Assembly (NCBI GenBank): GCA_963814805.1
Contig: CAWFER010000007.1
Coordinates: forward strand, 330,600 to 394,599
Direction of reading: 5' to 3'
Source: AP-15 sp963814805
GTDB lineage: Bacteria > Pseudomonadota > Alphaproteobacteria > ATCC43930 > CGMCC-115725
DNA length: 64,000 bases
Shown: one piece after another, positions 1 through 9,556 of the stretch
Numbering within the stretch: the stretch's first letter is position 1
Layout of the letters: each line of letters begins with the position of its first letter
Translations under genes and position numbers: made by a program
The notes under the pieces: generated by a model
What the model saw: the letters and a program-made list of their open reading frames with translations, nothing else
Databases searched by the model: none
Told to the model about the DNA's origin: nothing

Positions 1-447
1 CAGATCTATGAGTTCGCCCGCCGGCTTCAGGGCAAAATCACCTGCGTGTTCCTGCCGGACTATGACATGGAGATCGCCATGTCGCTGGTTGCCGGCTCCG
101 ACATCTGGCTGAATACGCCGTTGCCGCCGATGGAAGCCTCGGGCACCAGCGGCATGAAAGCGGCGCTCAACGGCGTGCTCAATTTGAGCATTCTCGACGG
201 CTGGTGGATCGAGGCCTGCATCGAGGGCGTCACCGGCTGGGCGATTGGCGGCGATGGCGACGCCGCATCGGGTCGGCCGGACGCCGCCGTCTTGTATGAC
301 AAGCTCGCGGGCGCCGTTCTGCCGCTCTACTACACGGACCCGGCGCGATGGCGCTGGATGATGAAACAGGCGATCGCCAACATCGCGTCTTATTTCAACA
401 GTCATCGCATGATGCGGCGATACGCGACCGAGGCCTACCTTCGATAA
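1..447 (+). CDS. glgP: Alpha-glucan (glycogen) phosphorylase, C-terminal part, 5' end outside window
   Basis: The frame is open from the first base, so the gene begins upstream. The visible 148 residues are the end of a GT35 alpha-glucan phosphorylase, which releases glucose-1-phosphate from storage glucan in the cytoplasm. The pyridoxal-phosphate site EASGTSGMKAALNG is present, with the Schiff-base lysine encoded at 157-159. The preceding PDYDMEIA and SDIWLNTPLPPMEA segments are also family-typical. The protein ends at SHRMMRRYATEAYLR, the usual terminus of the short phosphorylase type. A universal stress protein gene follows after 59 bases on the same strand, then PEP synthase and a PfkB kinase, which suggests a carbon-storage and starvation theme. 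Family assignment is secure; substrate preference (glycogen or maltodextrin) cannot be told. Confidence 0.93.
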   Translation, partial: QIYEFARRLQGKITCVFLPDYDMEIAMSLVAGSDIWLNTPLPPMEASGTSGMKAALNGVLNLSILDGWWIEACIEGVTGWAIGGDGDAASGRPDAAVLYDKLAGAVLPLYYTDPARWRWMMKQAIANIASYFNSHRMMRRYATEAYLR

Positions 448-506
448 TTGTGAGGAAGCGTTGAATACCGTCAAACCGAGCAGAGCATAGATGAAAGGCT
501 GAACCA

Positions 507-1358
507 ATGATGCGAACCATCCTTGTGCCGCTGGCCCCAGGGTTGTCGAGCGAACCTGCCCTCGATGCGGCCTTGTCGCTGGCGAAAAGTCTCAACTCGC
601 ATATTCGGGCGGTGTTCGTACGCCCGGATCCGAATGTCGTTCTCTCGGCGGTGCCGAGCGCGATCGCGACGACGGAGATGCGCCAGGCGATCGAGCGCGA
701 AGCCGGCGCCGCGGCGGCTGCCGAATGGGCCAATTTTGAAGCCTGGCGGTCTCGCCACGGCCTTCCCGCAATCGCGGTCGATCGTCGCCTCGACAACTGT
801 TTCGCCACCTGGCTCGAAACGGTCGGCGAGATCGAGCCCGTCGTCACCCATTTCGGCAGGGTCAGCGATATCATTGTTCTAAACCGGTTCACACCGGATA
901 ACATCCAAGCCCAGCGATGCTTTGATGCTGCTCTGTTCGGCACCGGCCGGCCGACTTTGCTGGTTCCCGAGAAACCGCCTTGGGATCTGATCGATCACGT
1001 GCTGATCGCCTGGAACGGCAGTCGCGAAGCCAGTCATGCCGTATTCGGCGTGCTGCCTCTACTGCACGCCGCGAGCCGCGTTTCGAGCTTTAGCATGCCG
1101 GGGCCTGAAAACGATGGAGCAACCGGCGTCGAACTAGCCGAGGCGCTGTCCTGGCAAGGGATTCGCGCGCATGAAGCAATCCGGCCAGAAACGTCAAGTT
1201 CCGTGGGCGCAGCGCTGCTCGACGCCGCCGCCAAATGCGGCGCGACGCTGATTGTCATGGGCGCTTACACGCACAGTCGTCTGCGGCAGAGTTTTCTCGG
1301 CGGCGTGACAATGCATGTCATGTCGCACGCCACGATCCCGATCGTCATGAGCCATTGA
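507..1358 (+). CDS. Tandem universal stress protein (UspA family)
   Basis: The 283-residue protein has two UspA-like halves. The N-terminal half starts MMRTILVPLAPGLSSEPALD, and the second begins near residue 155 with HVLIAWNGSREASHAV. The C-terminal end GATLIVMGAYTHSRLRQSF followed by LGGVTMHVM resembles the nucleotide-binding end of UspA, although the usual G-x2-G spacing is not fully kept. Tandem Usp proteins are soluble stress and starvation proteins without known catalysis. The gene lies between glgP and ppsA on one strand and may be co-expressed with them. Start: ATG ATG at 507; no strong Shine-Dalgarno is seen. Confidence 0.9.
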   Translation: MMRTILVPLAPGLSSEPALDAALSLAKSLNSHIRAVFVRPDPNVVLSAVPSAIATTEMRQAIEREAGAAAAAEWANFEAWRSRHGLPAIAVDRRLDNCFATWLETVGEIEPVVTHFGRVSDIIVLNRFTPDNIQAQRCFDAALFGTGRPTLLVPEKPPWDLIDHVLIAWNGSREASHAVFGVLPLLHAASRVSSFSMPGPENDGATGVELAEALSWQGIRAHEAIRPETSSSVGAALLDAAAKCGATLIVMGAYTHSRLRQSFLGGVTMHVMSHATIPIVMSH

Positions 1359-1825
1359 CCGGCGGGCAGTGCGTTATCCCCGCTCAGAGAGCGCGCTTTG
1401 AAATGCTCGGCCGGGCGAACTGGGCCTCTTCGCCAGATCGCGACTTCTTGGGCCCGAATTCACCGAGCGGAAAATGGGAGCGAACCCAATGCAGGCAAGC
1501 CGGCCGCGCCGGCGGGTGCTGGTCAACCTGCGCGGCTCGTAACCGCCCATTCTAGCGATCTGCCGGACCCTTCGCTACCTGAGCAGCGCGTTGCCCTCGG
1601 CGCCGCCTCAGGACATCGTGGTTCGTCGCTCGACAGGACTATCTACGAGGGGCATGTCCTCGCCATCAGCCAGGCGATGTGCACTTGAATCGCGCGCGGA
1701 AGCCTGCCGAAGGTCAAGGAGTGGCGGCGGCGGGCACGGACGGCTCGCCCGGCAGGTTGATCCAAATCAACGCGGACCGCTCCCGCACAGGGGCACGATC
1801 GCTCGGCATATTGCGGGAGGCTCCG
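1359..1825. other. Intergenic region upstream of ppsA, no gene seen
   Basis: About 470 bases with short open frames in several phases but no recognisable protein, RNA or repeat. A good ribosome-binding site (gcgggagg, 1813-1820) sits six bases before the chosen ppsA start at 1826. The open frame of ppsA reaches back to 1679, but that extension has no family similarity and is treated as leader. Confidence 0.5.
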
Positions 1826-4252
1826 ATGCCGACACCAGCCTACATCTCCTGGTTCGCCGATTTGCGGCTGAAAGATGTGCCCTTGGTCGGCGGCAAGAAC
1901 GCTTCGCTCGGCGAACTCTATTCGGCGCTCTCCGCTGAAGGCGTGCGGGTTCCGGATGGCTTCGCGCTGACGGCGGCGGCCTACCGCGACGCACTCGGCG
2001 AAGCCGCCGCTTGGGGGGAACTGCGCCGGCTGCTCTCGGATTTCGACCATCACGATATGGCGCTCCTCGCGGAGCGGGCGGCCGCCGCTCGCCGGATCGT
2101 CTACGACGCCGCCGGCGGCATGCGGCTGCGCGAGGAGATCGCCCGATCCTATCGCGCGCTCGAACAGAAATACGGCGCCGATGTCGCGGTCGCGGTGCGC
2201 AGTTCGGCGACCGCCGAGGATCTGCCCACCGCCAGCTTCGCCGGACAACACGACAGCTTTCTCAACGTCCGCGGCGAGGCTGATCTGATCGAGGCCTGCC
2301 GGCATTGCTTCGCCTCGATCTTCACCGACCGCGCCATCGTCTATCGCATCGACAACGGGTTCGACCATTTCAAGGTGGCGCTCTCGGTCGGAGTGATGAA
2401 GATGGTCCGCGCCGATCTTGCGGCGAGCGGCGTCATCTTCACCCTCGACACCGAATCCGGCTTCCGCGACGTCGTTTTCATCACCGGCTCGTGGGGCCTC
2501 GGCGAGAATATCGTGCAGGGCAAGGTCGATCCGGACGAGTTTTACGTGCACAAACCGACCTTCCGGCAGGGCTACCGGGCAGTGCTGAGCCGCGCCCTCG
2601 GCGGCAAGGAGATGCGGCTCGTCTACGCGGCGGGGCATGGCGATGGCAGCACCCGGAATCTGCCGACACGCCGGGCCGATCGCGAGCGCTCTTGCCTCTC
2701 CGACGCCGAGGTGCTGGAGCTCGCCGGCTGTGCGATCCGCATCGAAGAGCATTACTCGAAGCTCGCCGGGCAGCCGACCCCGATGGACATCGAATGGGCG
2801 AAGGACGGTGAGGACGGCAAGCTCTACATCGTCCAGGCGCGCCCGGAAACGGTCGCGTCGCGCCTGGCGCCGGACGCCTTCGAGACCTACTCGCTGAAAG
2901 CCGCCGGCACGGTTCTGGTCACCGGCCGCGCGGTCGGCGAGAAAATCGCTTCCGGCACGGTGCGGGTGGTGACCGACGCCCACCACCTCGCATCCTTCCG
3001 CCCGGGAGAGGTGCTGGTGGCCGAGGCGACGAGCCCCGATTGGGAGCCGGTGATGAAAACCGCCGCGGCGATCGTCACCAACCGTGGCGGGCGCACCTGC
3101 CATGCCGCGATTGTCGCCCGCGAGCTCGGCGTGCCGGCGGTGGTCGGCGCCTCCGGGGCGACGGCGAAGCTGACGACTGGGATGGCGGTCACGGTTTCCT
3201 GCGCCGGCGGCGAAACCGGCGCCGTCTATGACGGCGTCCTGCCCTTCGAGACGACCCGGGTCCCGGCGGGCGCGGCGCCACGGCCGCGCACCAGGATCAT
3301 GGTCAATCTCGGCAATCCCGAACTCGCCTATCATACCGCGATGCTGCCCAGTGACGGGGTCGGCTTGGCGCGCATGGAGTTTATGATTAACGAGCACATT
3401 GGCGTCCATCCGATGGCGCTTGTTCATCCCGAAAAGATCAGCTCGAAGACGGCGCGCGCCGCAATCGCCCGGCTCACGCGGAACTATCCAAGCGCGACCG
3501 ATTTTTTTGTCGAAAAGCTGTCGGAGGGGGTCGGCACGATCGCCGCCGCGTTTTATCCGAGGCCGGTCATCGTGCGGCTGTCGGACTTCAAGACCAACGA
3601 ATATGCGAGCCTTCTCGGCGGCGCCGGGTTCGAGCCGAAGGAGAACAATCCGATGCTTGGCTTCCGCGGCGCCTCGCGCTACGCCCACCCGGCCTATGCC
3701 GAGGGGTTCGCATTGGAGTGCCGGGCGCTGGCTCGGGTGCGCAACAAGATGGGGCTGACCAATCTGCGCGTGATGGTGCCGTTCTGCCGGCGCGTTGCAG
3801 AAGGCGAGCAGGTCATCAGGGCGATGGCGCAGCACGGCCTCAAACGCGGCGAAAATGGGCTCGAAATCTATGTCATGGCCGAGATCCCCAACAACGTCAT
3901 CGCGATCGACGCCTTCGCCGCGCTGTTCGACGGCTTCTCGATCGGCTCGAATGATCTGACCCAATTGACCCTGGGCGTCGACCGCGATTCGGAAATCGTC
4001 GCCTTCGACTTCGACGAGCGCGACCCGGGCATGCTCGAAATGCTGCGGCTCGCCGTCACCGGCGCCAAACGCAACCATCGTCACGTCGGAATTTGCGGCG
4101 AGGCGCCGGCCAATTATCCGGAGATAGCGGGGTTTCTGGCCGAGCTCGGGATCAACTCGATCAGCGTCAACGCGGCAAGTCTGCTGCGCACGATCACCGT
4201 TGTCTACGACGCCGAGCAGTCAGCGGCCGCCCATCCGGTCGCCGCACAGTAG
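1826..4252 (+). CDS. ppsA: Phosphoenolpyruvate synthase
   Basis: The 808-residue protein makes PEP from pyruvate and ATP with release of AMP and phosphate, the entry to gluconeogenesis from C3 compounds. The length is close to the roughly 790 residues of E. coli PpsA. Domains in order: an N-terminal ATP-grasp pyruvate-phosphate-dikinase domain (starts LVGGKNASLGELY, with RSSATAEDLPTASFAGQ near residue 130), the swivelling phosphohistidine domain (RGGRTCHAAIVARELG, His426), and a C-terminal PEP-binding TIM barrel ending with GICGEAPAN, where Cys757 matches the catalytic cysteine. The start at 1826 follows a strong Shine-Dalgarno and begins directly with the family N-terminus. A PfkB kinase starts 10 bases downstream, so the two are probably an operon. 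Confidence 0.96.
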   Translation: MPTPAYISWFADLRLKDVPLVGGKNASLGELYSALSAEGVRVPDGFALTAAAYRDALGEAAAWGELRRLLSDFDHHDMALLAERAAAARRIVYDAAGGMRLREEIARSYRALEQKYGADVAVAVRSSATAEDLPTASFAGQHDSFLNVRGEADLIEACRHCFASIFTDRAIVYRIDNGFDHFKVALSVGVMKMVRADLAASGVIFTLDTESGFRDVVFITGSWGLGENIVQGKVDPDEFYVHKPTFRQGYRAVLSRALGGKEMRLVYAAGHGDGSTRNLPTRRADRERSCLSDAEVLELAGCAIRIEEHYSKLAGQPTPMDIEWAKDGEDGKLYIVQARPETVASRLAPDAFETYSLKAAGTVLVTGRAVGEKIASGTVRVVTDAHHLASFRPGEVLVAEATSPDWEPVMKTAAAIVTNRGGRTCHAAIVARELGVPAVVGASGATAKLTTGMAVTVSCAGGETGAVYDGVLPFETTRVPAGAAPRPRTRIMVNLGNPELAYHTAMLPSDGVGLARMEFMINEHIGVHPMALVHPEKISSKTARAAIARLTRNYPSATDFFVEKLSEGVGTIAAAFYPRPVIVRLSDFKTNEYASLLGGAGFEPKENNPMLGFRGASRYAHPAYAEGFALECRALARVRNKMGLTNLRVMVPFCRRVAEGEQVIRAMAQHGLKRGENGLEIYVMAEIPNNVIAIDAFAALFDGFSIGSNDLTQLTLGVDRDSEIVAFDFDERDPGMLEMLRLAVTGAKRNHRHVGICGEAPANYPEIAGFLAELGINSISVNAASLLRTITVVYDAEQSAAAHPVAAQ

Positions 4253-4262
4253 GGGCGCCGCC

Positions 4263-5186
4263 ATGCAGCCGATCGTCACGCTGACGATGAACCCCGCGCT
4301 CGACATCGCCACGTCGACGGATCGTATCGTGCCGACCCACAAGCTTCGATGCACGGCGCCGCGCTATGACCCGGGGGGCGGCGGGATCAATGTCGCTCGG
4401 GCGGTCCACGCGCTGGGGGGCGAGGCGGTTGCGGTTTTCCCGGTCGGCGGCCCAGCCGGCGAAATGATCCGCCGCATGTTGGAGCAGGAGGGCGTTGCGC
4501 ATCGCCCGATTGCGATCGACGGGTTCACCCGCGAAAGCCTCGCGGTCGAGGAGCGCCAGACCGGGAAACAGTACCGCTACATCCTGCCGGGACCTGAGCT
4601 TTCCGGGCGCGACCAGGAACGTTGTCTGGATCAGCTTTCGCTGCTGGCGCCCAAAGCGGCCTATATCGTCGCCAGCGGCAGCCTGCCGCTCGGCGTGCCC
4701 GAGGATTTCTACGCGCGAGTGGGCGAATTGGCGCGCAGGCTGGGCAAGCGGCTGATCCTCGACACCTCCGGAGCGGCGCTGAAACAGGCCGGCGGCGAGA
4801 TCTATCTGCTGAAGCCGAGCCTGAGCGAACTGGCGAGTCTGACCGGGCGAGAGATCCGCACCCAGCGCGACCAGGAACGAGCAGCGCGAGAGCTCATCGA
4901 ACATCGCCGCAGCGAGATCATCGTCGTTTCGCTCGGCGCCGAGGGGGCCCTACTGGTCACCGCAGAACAAACCGAGCGCTTCGCCGCGATCCCGGTCCAG
5001 GCCAGAAGCACCGTCGGCGCAGGAGACAGCATGCTGGCCGGCGTGGTTCTTGGCCTTTCCCGCGGACTGCCTTTGCGCGACGCCACCCGCTTCGGCATGG
5101 CGGCGGGAGCGGCCGCGCTGTTGGGATCGGGGACCGAACTGTGCCGACGAGAAGATGTCGAACGCCTCTTTGCGCGGTGTACCTAA
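4263..5186 (+). CDS. pfkB: PfkB-family sugar-phosphate kinase (6-phosphofructokinase / 1-phosphofructokinase type)
   Basis: The 307-residue cytoplasmic kinase opens with IVTLTMNPALDIATSTD, typical of the fructose-phosphate branch of the ribokinase superfamily. Near residue 40 comes PGGGGINVARAV, the substrate-binding signature. The catalytic base lies in TVGAGDSMLAGVVLG, Asp255. Starting at ATG 4263 removes a 21-residue upstream extension that overlaps ppsA. The pairing of PEP synthase with PfkB in one operon, next to glgP and a Usp protein, suggests a switch between glycolytic and gluconeogenic flow under starvation. Whether the substrate is fructose-6-phosphate, fructose-1-phosphate or tagatose-6-phosphate cannot be decided from the motifs. 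Confidence 0.9.
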   Translation: MQPIVTLTMNPALDIATSTDRIVPTHKLRCTAPRYDPGGGGINVARAVHALGGEAVAVFPVGGPAGEMIRRMLEQEGVAHRPIAIDGFTRESLAVEERQTGKQYRYILPGPELSGRDQERCLDQLSLLAPKAAYIVASGSLPLGVPEDFYARVGELARRLGKRLILDTSGAALKQAGGEIYLLKPSLSELASLTGREIRTQRDQERAARELIEHRRSEIIVVSLGAEGALLVTAEQTERFAAIPVQARSTVGAGDSMLAGVVLGLSRGLPLRDATRFGMAAGAAALLGSGTELCRREDVERLFARCT

Positions 5187-5194
5187 ACCGAACT

Positions 5195-5560
5195 ATCGAC
5201 GCGAAAGCCCGAGTTGGGAATGTCTCGTGCTCTGGGCGGCGCGAGCAAACCCCTCGCCGCGCACCCACACCCGCGCGCCGCAGGCAAGGCGATCTCGATC
5301 GCGCCGCTGCCTCGCGCCCGCGTCCGGCGCGATCGCCACCGGCAGCATGGCGACGCTTTGTTCCGACCCACGCGGTTGTTCCGGCGCCGCCTCGCGCCGC
5401 CATTTGAACAGTTGGTTGGGGTTCACCCCACGACGCCGGGCGACAATCGATTGCCTAGGCCCCCAGCCGCAGCGTCTCGGCCACGATCCGACGCTAAAAC
5501 GCCTTGGTCCACCATTGAGGCTGGAGCCTGTCGGATCTTTGCGTCGTGTCCGCCAGGCCG
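5195..5560 (-). pseudogene. IS66-family accessory protein TnpA (OrfA) remnant
   Basis: The minus strand shows the helix-turn-helix piece VARRRGVNPNQLFKWRREA, then MLPVAIAP, IEIALP and CGARVWVRGE. These are successive blocks of the small IS66 TnpA protein. IEIALP and CGARVWVRGE are in different frames and the N-terminal block is degraded, so the gene is broken. No IS66 tnpB or tnpC is present and no terminal repeats are evident, so this is an old fragment filling the gap between pfkB and the methyltransferase. Confidence 0.7.
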
Positions 5561-5740
5561 ATAGTCGGCACTTCCCTTGCGGTCTGCGCCACGCCCCTAT
5601 CATCTCGCGCCACGCGACGATCAGCGGCAGGCGTCCTTTACCGAGAGCTTAGGGTGCGACTTTTTGCTGCTGATTTGCTGCAGAGGCGGCGGCAGGATAA
5701 AAAAAGACGATGAATTCTGGATCGGGGTAGAAGACCGCGT

Positions 5741-6504
5741 ATGGAGCAAATTTCGCGACAGCACTGGTCGGCGCAGCGCTATGCTGACGACGCGCATTTC
5801 GTGCCGGCGCTCGGCTGCGCCGGTGCTCGAATTGCTGATGCCGGCGGCAGGCGAGCATATTCTCGATCTCGGCTGCGGCGACGGGGTGCTGACCGAAAAG
5901 ATCGCCGCCGCCGGCGCCAGGGTCGTCGCGGTCGACGCCGCCCCCGACATGGTCGCCGCGGCCCGCGCGCGCGGCCTCGACGCGCGGGTGGTGGCCGGCC
6001 AGCAGCTGGCGTTCGACGGCGAGTTCGACGCGGTGTTCTCGAACGCCGCATTGCATTGGATGCGCCCGCCCGAAGCGGTTCTCGCCGGGGTGTACCGGGC
6101 ATTGAAGCCGGGCGGCCGGTTCGTCGGCGAAATGGGCGGCCACAACAACACCGCTGCGATCATGGTCGCGATCCGCGCGGTTCTCGCCCGCCGCGGGTTG
6201 GATGCGCAGCGCTTGAGCCCGTGGTGGTTTCCCTCGGCCGCCGCCTATCGCGCGAAGCTCGAAGCGGCCGGGTTCGCGGTCGACGAGATCGCGCATCGTG
6301 CCGCGCCCGACCCCGCTCTCGGCCGGGCTCGAAGCCTGGCTCGACGCCTTTACCGAGGATTTTTTCGGGGCCCTGCCGCCGCCCGAGCGCGTCCCGGCCC
6401 GCGCCGAGATCGTCGAGCTGCTGCGCCCGATCCTGGTGGACGAGACCGGCACCTGGATCGCCGATTATGTCCGACTGCGCTTTCGCGCGACCCGCAGCGG
6501 TTGA
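5741..6504 (+). pseudogene. Class I SAM-dependent methyltransferase, two apparent frameshifts
   Basis: The reconstructed protein of about 253 residues is a Rossmann-fold methyltransferase close to the trans-aconitate/ubiquinone-biosynthesis type. Motif I is ILDLGCGDGVLTEK; VDAAPDMVAAARARG and FDAVFSNAALHWM follow. It starts MEQISRQHWSAQRY at 5741, changes frame near 5816 (one extra base between GGC and GCG CCG) and again near 6295 (one extra base before TCGTGCCG), and ends at 6504 with ADYVRLRFRATRSG. Removing one base at each place restores an uninterrupted family-length protein, so either the gene decayed very recently or the consensus has two insertion errors. The methyl acceptor is unknown. 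Confidence 0.8.
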
Positions 6505-6550
6505 GCCGGCGCCCTACCGGCTCGACGCAGGCGCGGCGCCCTGCGCACCC

Positions 6551-8361
6551 TTATCGGCCTCGGCGTCGCGATAGCGGCGCCGCAACCGTCAACCGCCCCT
6601 CGATATCGGCCAGCGCTTCGGCGAGGGTGGTCGCCACCGCGTCGGCCGCGGTGGCGGCCTGCGCGTCGGCGGGCCAGATTTCGCGGCGCATGGCCCCAGA
6701 AGCCGAGCACGATGCGGGCCCGCGACGCCCGCCGCCGCAGCCGGCGCACGATGTGCCGCGCGCGCGCCGCCGAGCTGGTGCTGACCAACGACAGGCAGAT
6801 GACCGTGGCCTCGCGCAACGCCACCCGATGGCCGCCGAGCGCCGCCGGCGAATTCGGCCGGAAATACGTAAGCGGCGTGGCCTCGCGAGCGCAACAGGCT
6901 GGCAAGCAGCATCGCCGCCGCTTCGTCGAGCTCGTTGCGTCCGGCGATGCAGGCGACGAACTCGCTGTGCTGCGGCGCGCGCCGGGCCGCCCTCGGGCGT
7001 CGGATCCGCGTCGATCACCGAATCGTCGAACAGGTTTTCGAGGATCTTGGCGAAGCCCTCCTTGACCATCGCCCGCCGCTCGGCCGGCAGGATCCCGCTG
7101 TCGCTGTCGGCCTGCGCCCGCGCCAGCACCGGGATCGCCACCTCGTCGCAAAACTCGGCCAGCGATTTTTCCTTGGCGAACTCTTCGGCCTGCTCGGTCG
7201 CCTCCTCCGGATCGTTGGCGAGCAGGCGCTGGTAAAAGGTCTCGTCCAGGGGTCAGCACCGGCTCGCTGCCGAGCATCACATCGAGAAAACGCAGCTGCG
7301 GCACGTGCCGGCCGAGAACCAGCAGGCAGGCGGTGAGCGGGGTCGACAGCAGCAAGTCCGATCGGCCCCCAAAGCCAGGTCCAGAATATCGCCGCGGTAA
7401 TCACCGCCACCGAGGACAGGCCGGTGCTGCCGGCATAGAGCCAAGGCTCGATCACATTGGCGACGATCAGCTCGGTCACGACGAACAACAGCGCCGTATA
7501 CGCCAGCAGCATCCAGCCGGGGTCGACCGCGATGGCGAGCGCCAGCGGAAAGCAGGCGGCGATGACGATGCCGAGATAGGGGATGAAGCGCAGCAGCATC
7601 GCCAGGATGCCCCACAGCGCCGCGTTCGGGATCCCGATCACCGCCAGGCCGATGCCGATCAGGATGCCCTCGACGGCATTGACCGAAAGCTGCGACAACA
7701 GGTAGCGGCTGACCCGTTGCGCCGCCTCGTTCATCGCCTCGGTGGTGCGGTGCAGATCGCCGCCGCCGGCGAGCCGGAGCACCCGGTCGCGCAATTCTTC
7801 GCGCTCGAGCAGGATGAAGACGACCAGCACGATCACCAGCCCGGCGGTCGCCAGCGGCCGCAGCAGCGGCCCGAGGACGCTCTCGCGCGATCTGGAGCGG
7901 CGTCGGTTCCGGCTGGACCATCTCGACCGGCAACGGCTTGGCCGGCTCGGCTTGGCCCCCGCCGGCGCGGGCCGGCGCGCCCGCCGGCGCCGGGTTGCGA
8001 TCTCTGCGAGCGCTTCAGATCGGCGGTCACCCGATGAAGCGCGGTCGCGACGCGCTGGAGCGGTATCGCCGTCGGCAGAGCCCGCAGCTTCTGCTCGATG
8101 TTGTGCCGGTACTCCGGAAGCGCCGGCCCCAGCAGCGACATCTCCTCGCCGACGATCAGCGCGAAAGGCGAGGATGACCTGGAACGCGACCAGCACGGTG
8201 ACCGCGACCGCGGTGACCCGCCCGGCGCGCAGGTGCCGCAGCCAGCGCACCGCCGGCGCCAGCAAAAAGCTCAGCAGCACCGCCAGCGCGATCGGAACCA
8301 GAACCTCACGCGCAAAATAAAGCGCGGCGACGACAACCCCGAGGGTCAGGAAGGTCAGCAT
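6551..8361 (-). pseudogene. AI-2E-type permease with C-terminal soluble extension, multiple frameshifts
   Basis: Reading the minus strand from 8361 gives an N-terminal pair of membrane helices (VVVAALYFAREVLVPIALAV), a soluble loop, and the conserved permease half with LIGIGLAVIGIPNAALWGIL and LRFIPYLGIVIAACFPLAL. This is the AI-2E/PerM (YdiK, TqsA) family of multi-pass exporters. Past the permease the protein continues for about 240 residues: a helical part (VAIPVLARAQADSDSG, MVKEGFAKILENLFDD), then blocks such as AAAMLLASLLRSRGHAAYV, HIVRRLRRRASRARIVLGFW and LAEALADIEGRL, which look like a B12-binding-like or receiver-like fold. Frames change near 8166, 7900-8000, 7356 and 7250 and within the extension. 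At 8166 and 7356 a single extra base explains the change. The transported substrate is unknown. Confidence 0.7.
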
Positions 8362-8431
8362 CCCGGCGCCGCCGCGCGGCTGGATATCGCCTGCCGCGGG
8401 CAGTGCTCGGCGACGCCGGATCGGCCATCGG

Positions 8432-8929
8432 CTATTGCACCGTAGCGAAATCTAAATCGTCGCGGGGCGATGCAGACCGGCCCGCCGAAAATCCCTCGGC
8501 GCTGGCCGGCAGCCAGCTCTGATTGCCACCCGCGGGCGGCAATCCTCGACGCGAGCGGTTCCTCCCGACATCAGCGCGGCAAGATCGGCGCATCGTCAAC
8601 CGCGCCACCCCATAACCGATGGCCGCCGCGATCAGCAGCGCCGTCAGCGGGTACGCCGCCGTCGTTTCGCTGACGTAGCGCCCGGCCTCGGAACTGCGCT
8701 GGGACACGTCGCGCAACGCTTGCGCCCCCTGACTGCCCGCCTGCTGGGCCGCCTGCCTTATCTGAGCGCCCGCCTCATGCCGGCCGAACGCGCCTGGCCG
8801 GCAACGTTTTTGGCGGTTTCACTCGACGGCGGCGACGGTGTCCCCGGCCCGGCCGAGGGTTTCCTTCAGCTTCGCTCCGGCGCCATTGCCCATTTCGTTC
8901 GCCGCATCACCCATCCGCTGGTCGTCCAT
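8432..8929 (-). pseudogene. DUF883/ElaB-like membrane-anchored stress protein, frameshifted
   Basis: From ATG at 8929 the minus strand reads MDDQRMGDAANEMGNGAG, then an alanine/glutamine-rich amphipathic helix (KLKETLGRAGDTVAAVE, ETAKNVAGQ, IRQAAQQAGSQGAQALRDV) and finally AAYPLTALLIAAAIGYGVA, a single membrane anchor. This layout is that of DUF883/YqjD/ElaB proteins, inner-membrane anchored ribosome-associated or stress proteins. At least two frame changes (near 8845 and 8790) break it; the second behaves as a deletion, unlike most breaks in this window. The anchor is followed by an unrelated-looking tail, so the 3' end is uncertain. Confidence 0.55.
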
Positions 8930-9097
8930 TGCTACCACTCCGACTTGCTGCAGGGGAATCGCACCCCCGCGCCTGCCAACGCCGCGGAGCACGAAAAGCG
9001 GTCCGTTCGCTCCGTCATCGCCCTCGTTCAACAACATCGGAACCACTCGCCAGACCCATTTGTTCTACTTCCGATCGAGAACACAGGGGCGCTTGCA

Positions 9098-9283
9098 ATG
9101 GACAAGGATCGCATTATCGGGGGCGTCAAGAAAGCCACCGGCGCCGTTAAGGAAGGCGTCGGCCGGGCCGCCAACGATCCCGCAATGGTCGCCGAGGGCC
9201 GCCAGGAACAGAGCGAAGGCCGTGTTCAAGGCGCGATCGGCAAGATCAAGGATGCGGCGCGGGAAATCGCCGGCAAGAAGTAA
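9098..9283 (+). CDS. CsbD-family stress protein
   Basis: The 61-residue hydrophilic protein begins MDKDRIIGGVKKATGAVKEG and continues with a second related repeat, EGRVQGAIGKIKDAAREIAG. It is rich in glycine, lysine and glutamate, as in CsbD/YjbJ, a small general-stress protein of unknown mechanism. The upstream open frame has no similarity. It is the first of a plus-strand run of stress-linked genes (CsbD, tiny membrane protein, PRC-barrel, L31, Hsp20). Confidence 0.9.
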   Translation: MDKDRIIGGVKKATGAVKEGVGRAANDPAMVAEGRQEQSEGRVQGAIGKIKDAAREIAGKK

Positions 9284-9381
9284 ACCGGTCCGACGCCGGG
9301 CAGCATCCGGATCGGCATCGCTCAAATGCGTCGCGGCCTGACCATTCCGGCGCGGCGCCAAATCTCGGAGGAATTGTGACG

Positions 9382-9462
9382 ATGGGCAGAGGAATTCTGT
9401 TGTGGATGCTCGGGATTCCGATCCCGGTGCTGATTCTTCTTTACCTGTTCCATGTGATCTAA
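9382..9462 (+). CDS. 26-residue membrane protein
   Basis: ATG at 9382 lies about ten bases after the Shine-Dalgarno GGAGG (9367-9371). It opens a frame encoding MGRGILLWMLGIPIPVLILL and six more residues, ending at TAA 9460-9462. Apart from the first four residues it is one hydrophobic helix with a central PIP kink. It resembles the tiny single-helix proteins often annotated next to CsbD and PRC-barrel genes in alphaproteobacteria. Function unknown. An in-frame GTG at 9376 would add two residues. Confidence 0.55.
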   Translation: MGRGILLWMLGIPIPVLILLYLFHVI

Positions 9463-9556
9463 GCTCGCCTCGAATGGAACCGTTCGAGCTCACCCGATGT
9501 TTCTTGCGCTGTCAAACAGGCTGTTGACAGTGTCAGCCCCGAAAAGGAGAGAGATT

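Noticed and set aside
1643..4084. An open frame of more than 800 codons on the minus strand opposite ppsA
   Set aside because: It is the antisense reflection of a GC-rich coding gene. Its translation is low complexity (Arg, Gly, Asp rich) and has no family features, while ppsA has all its motifs.
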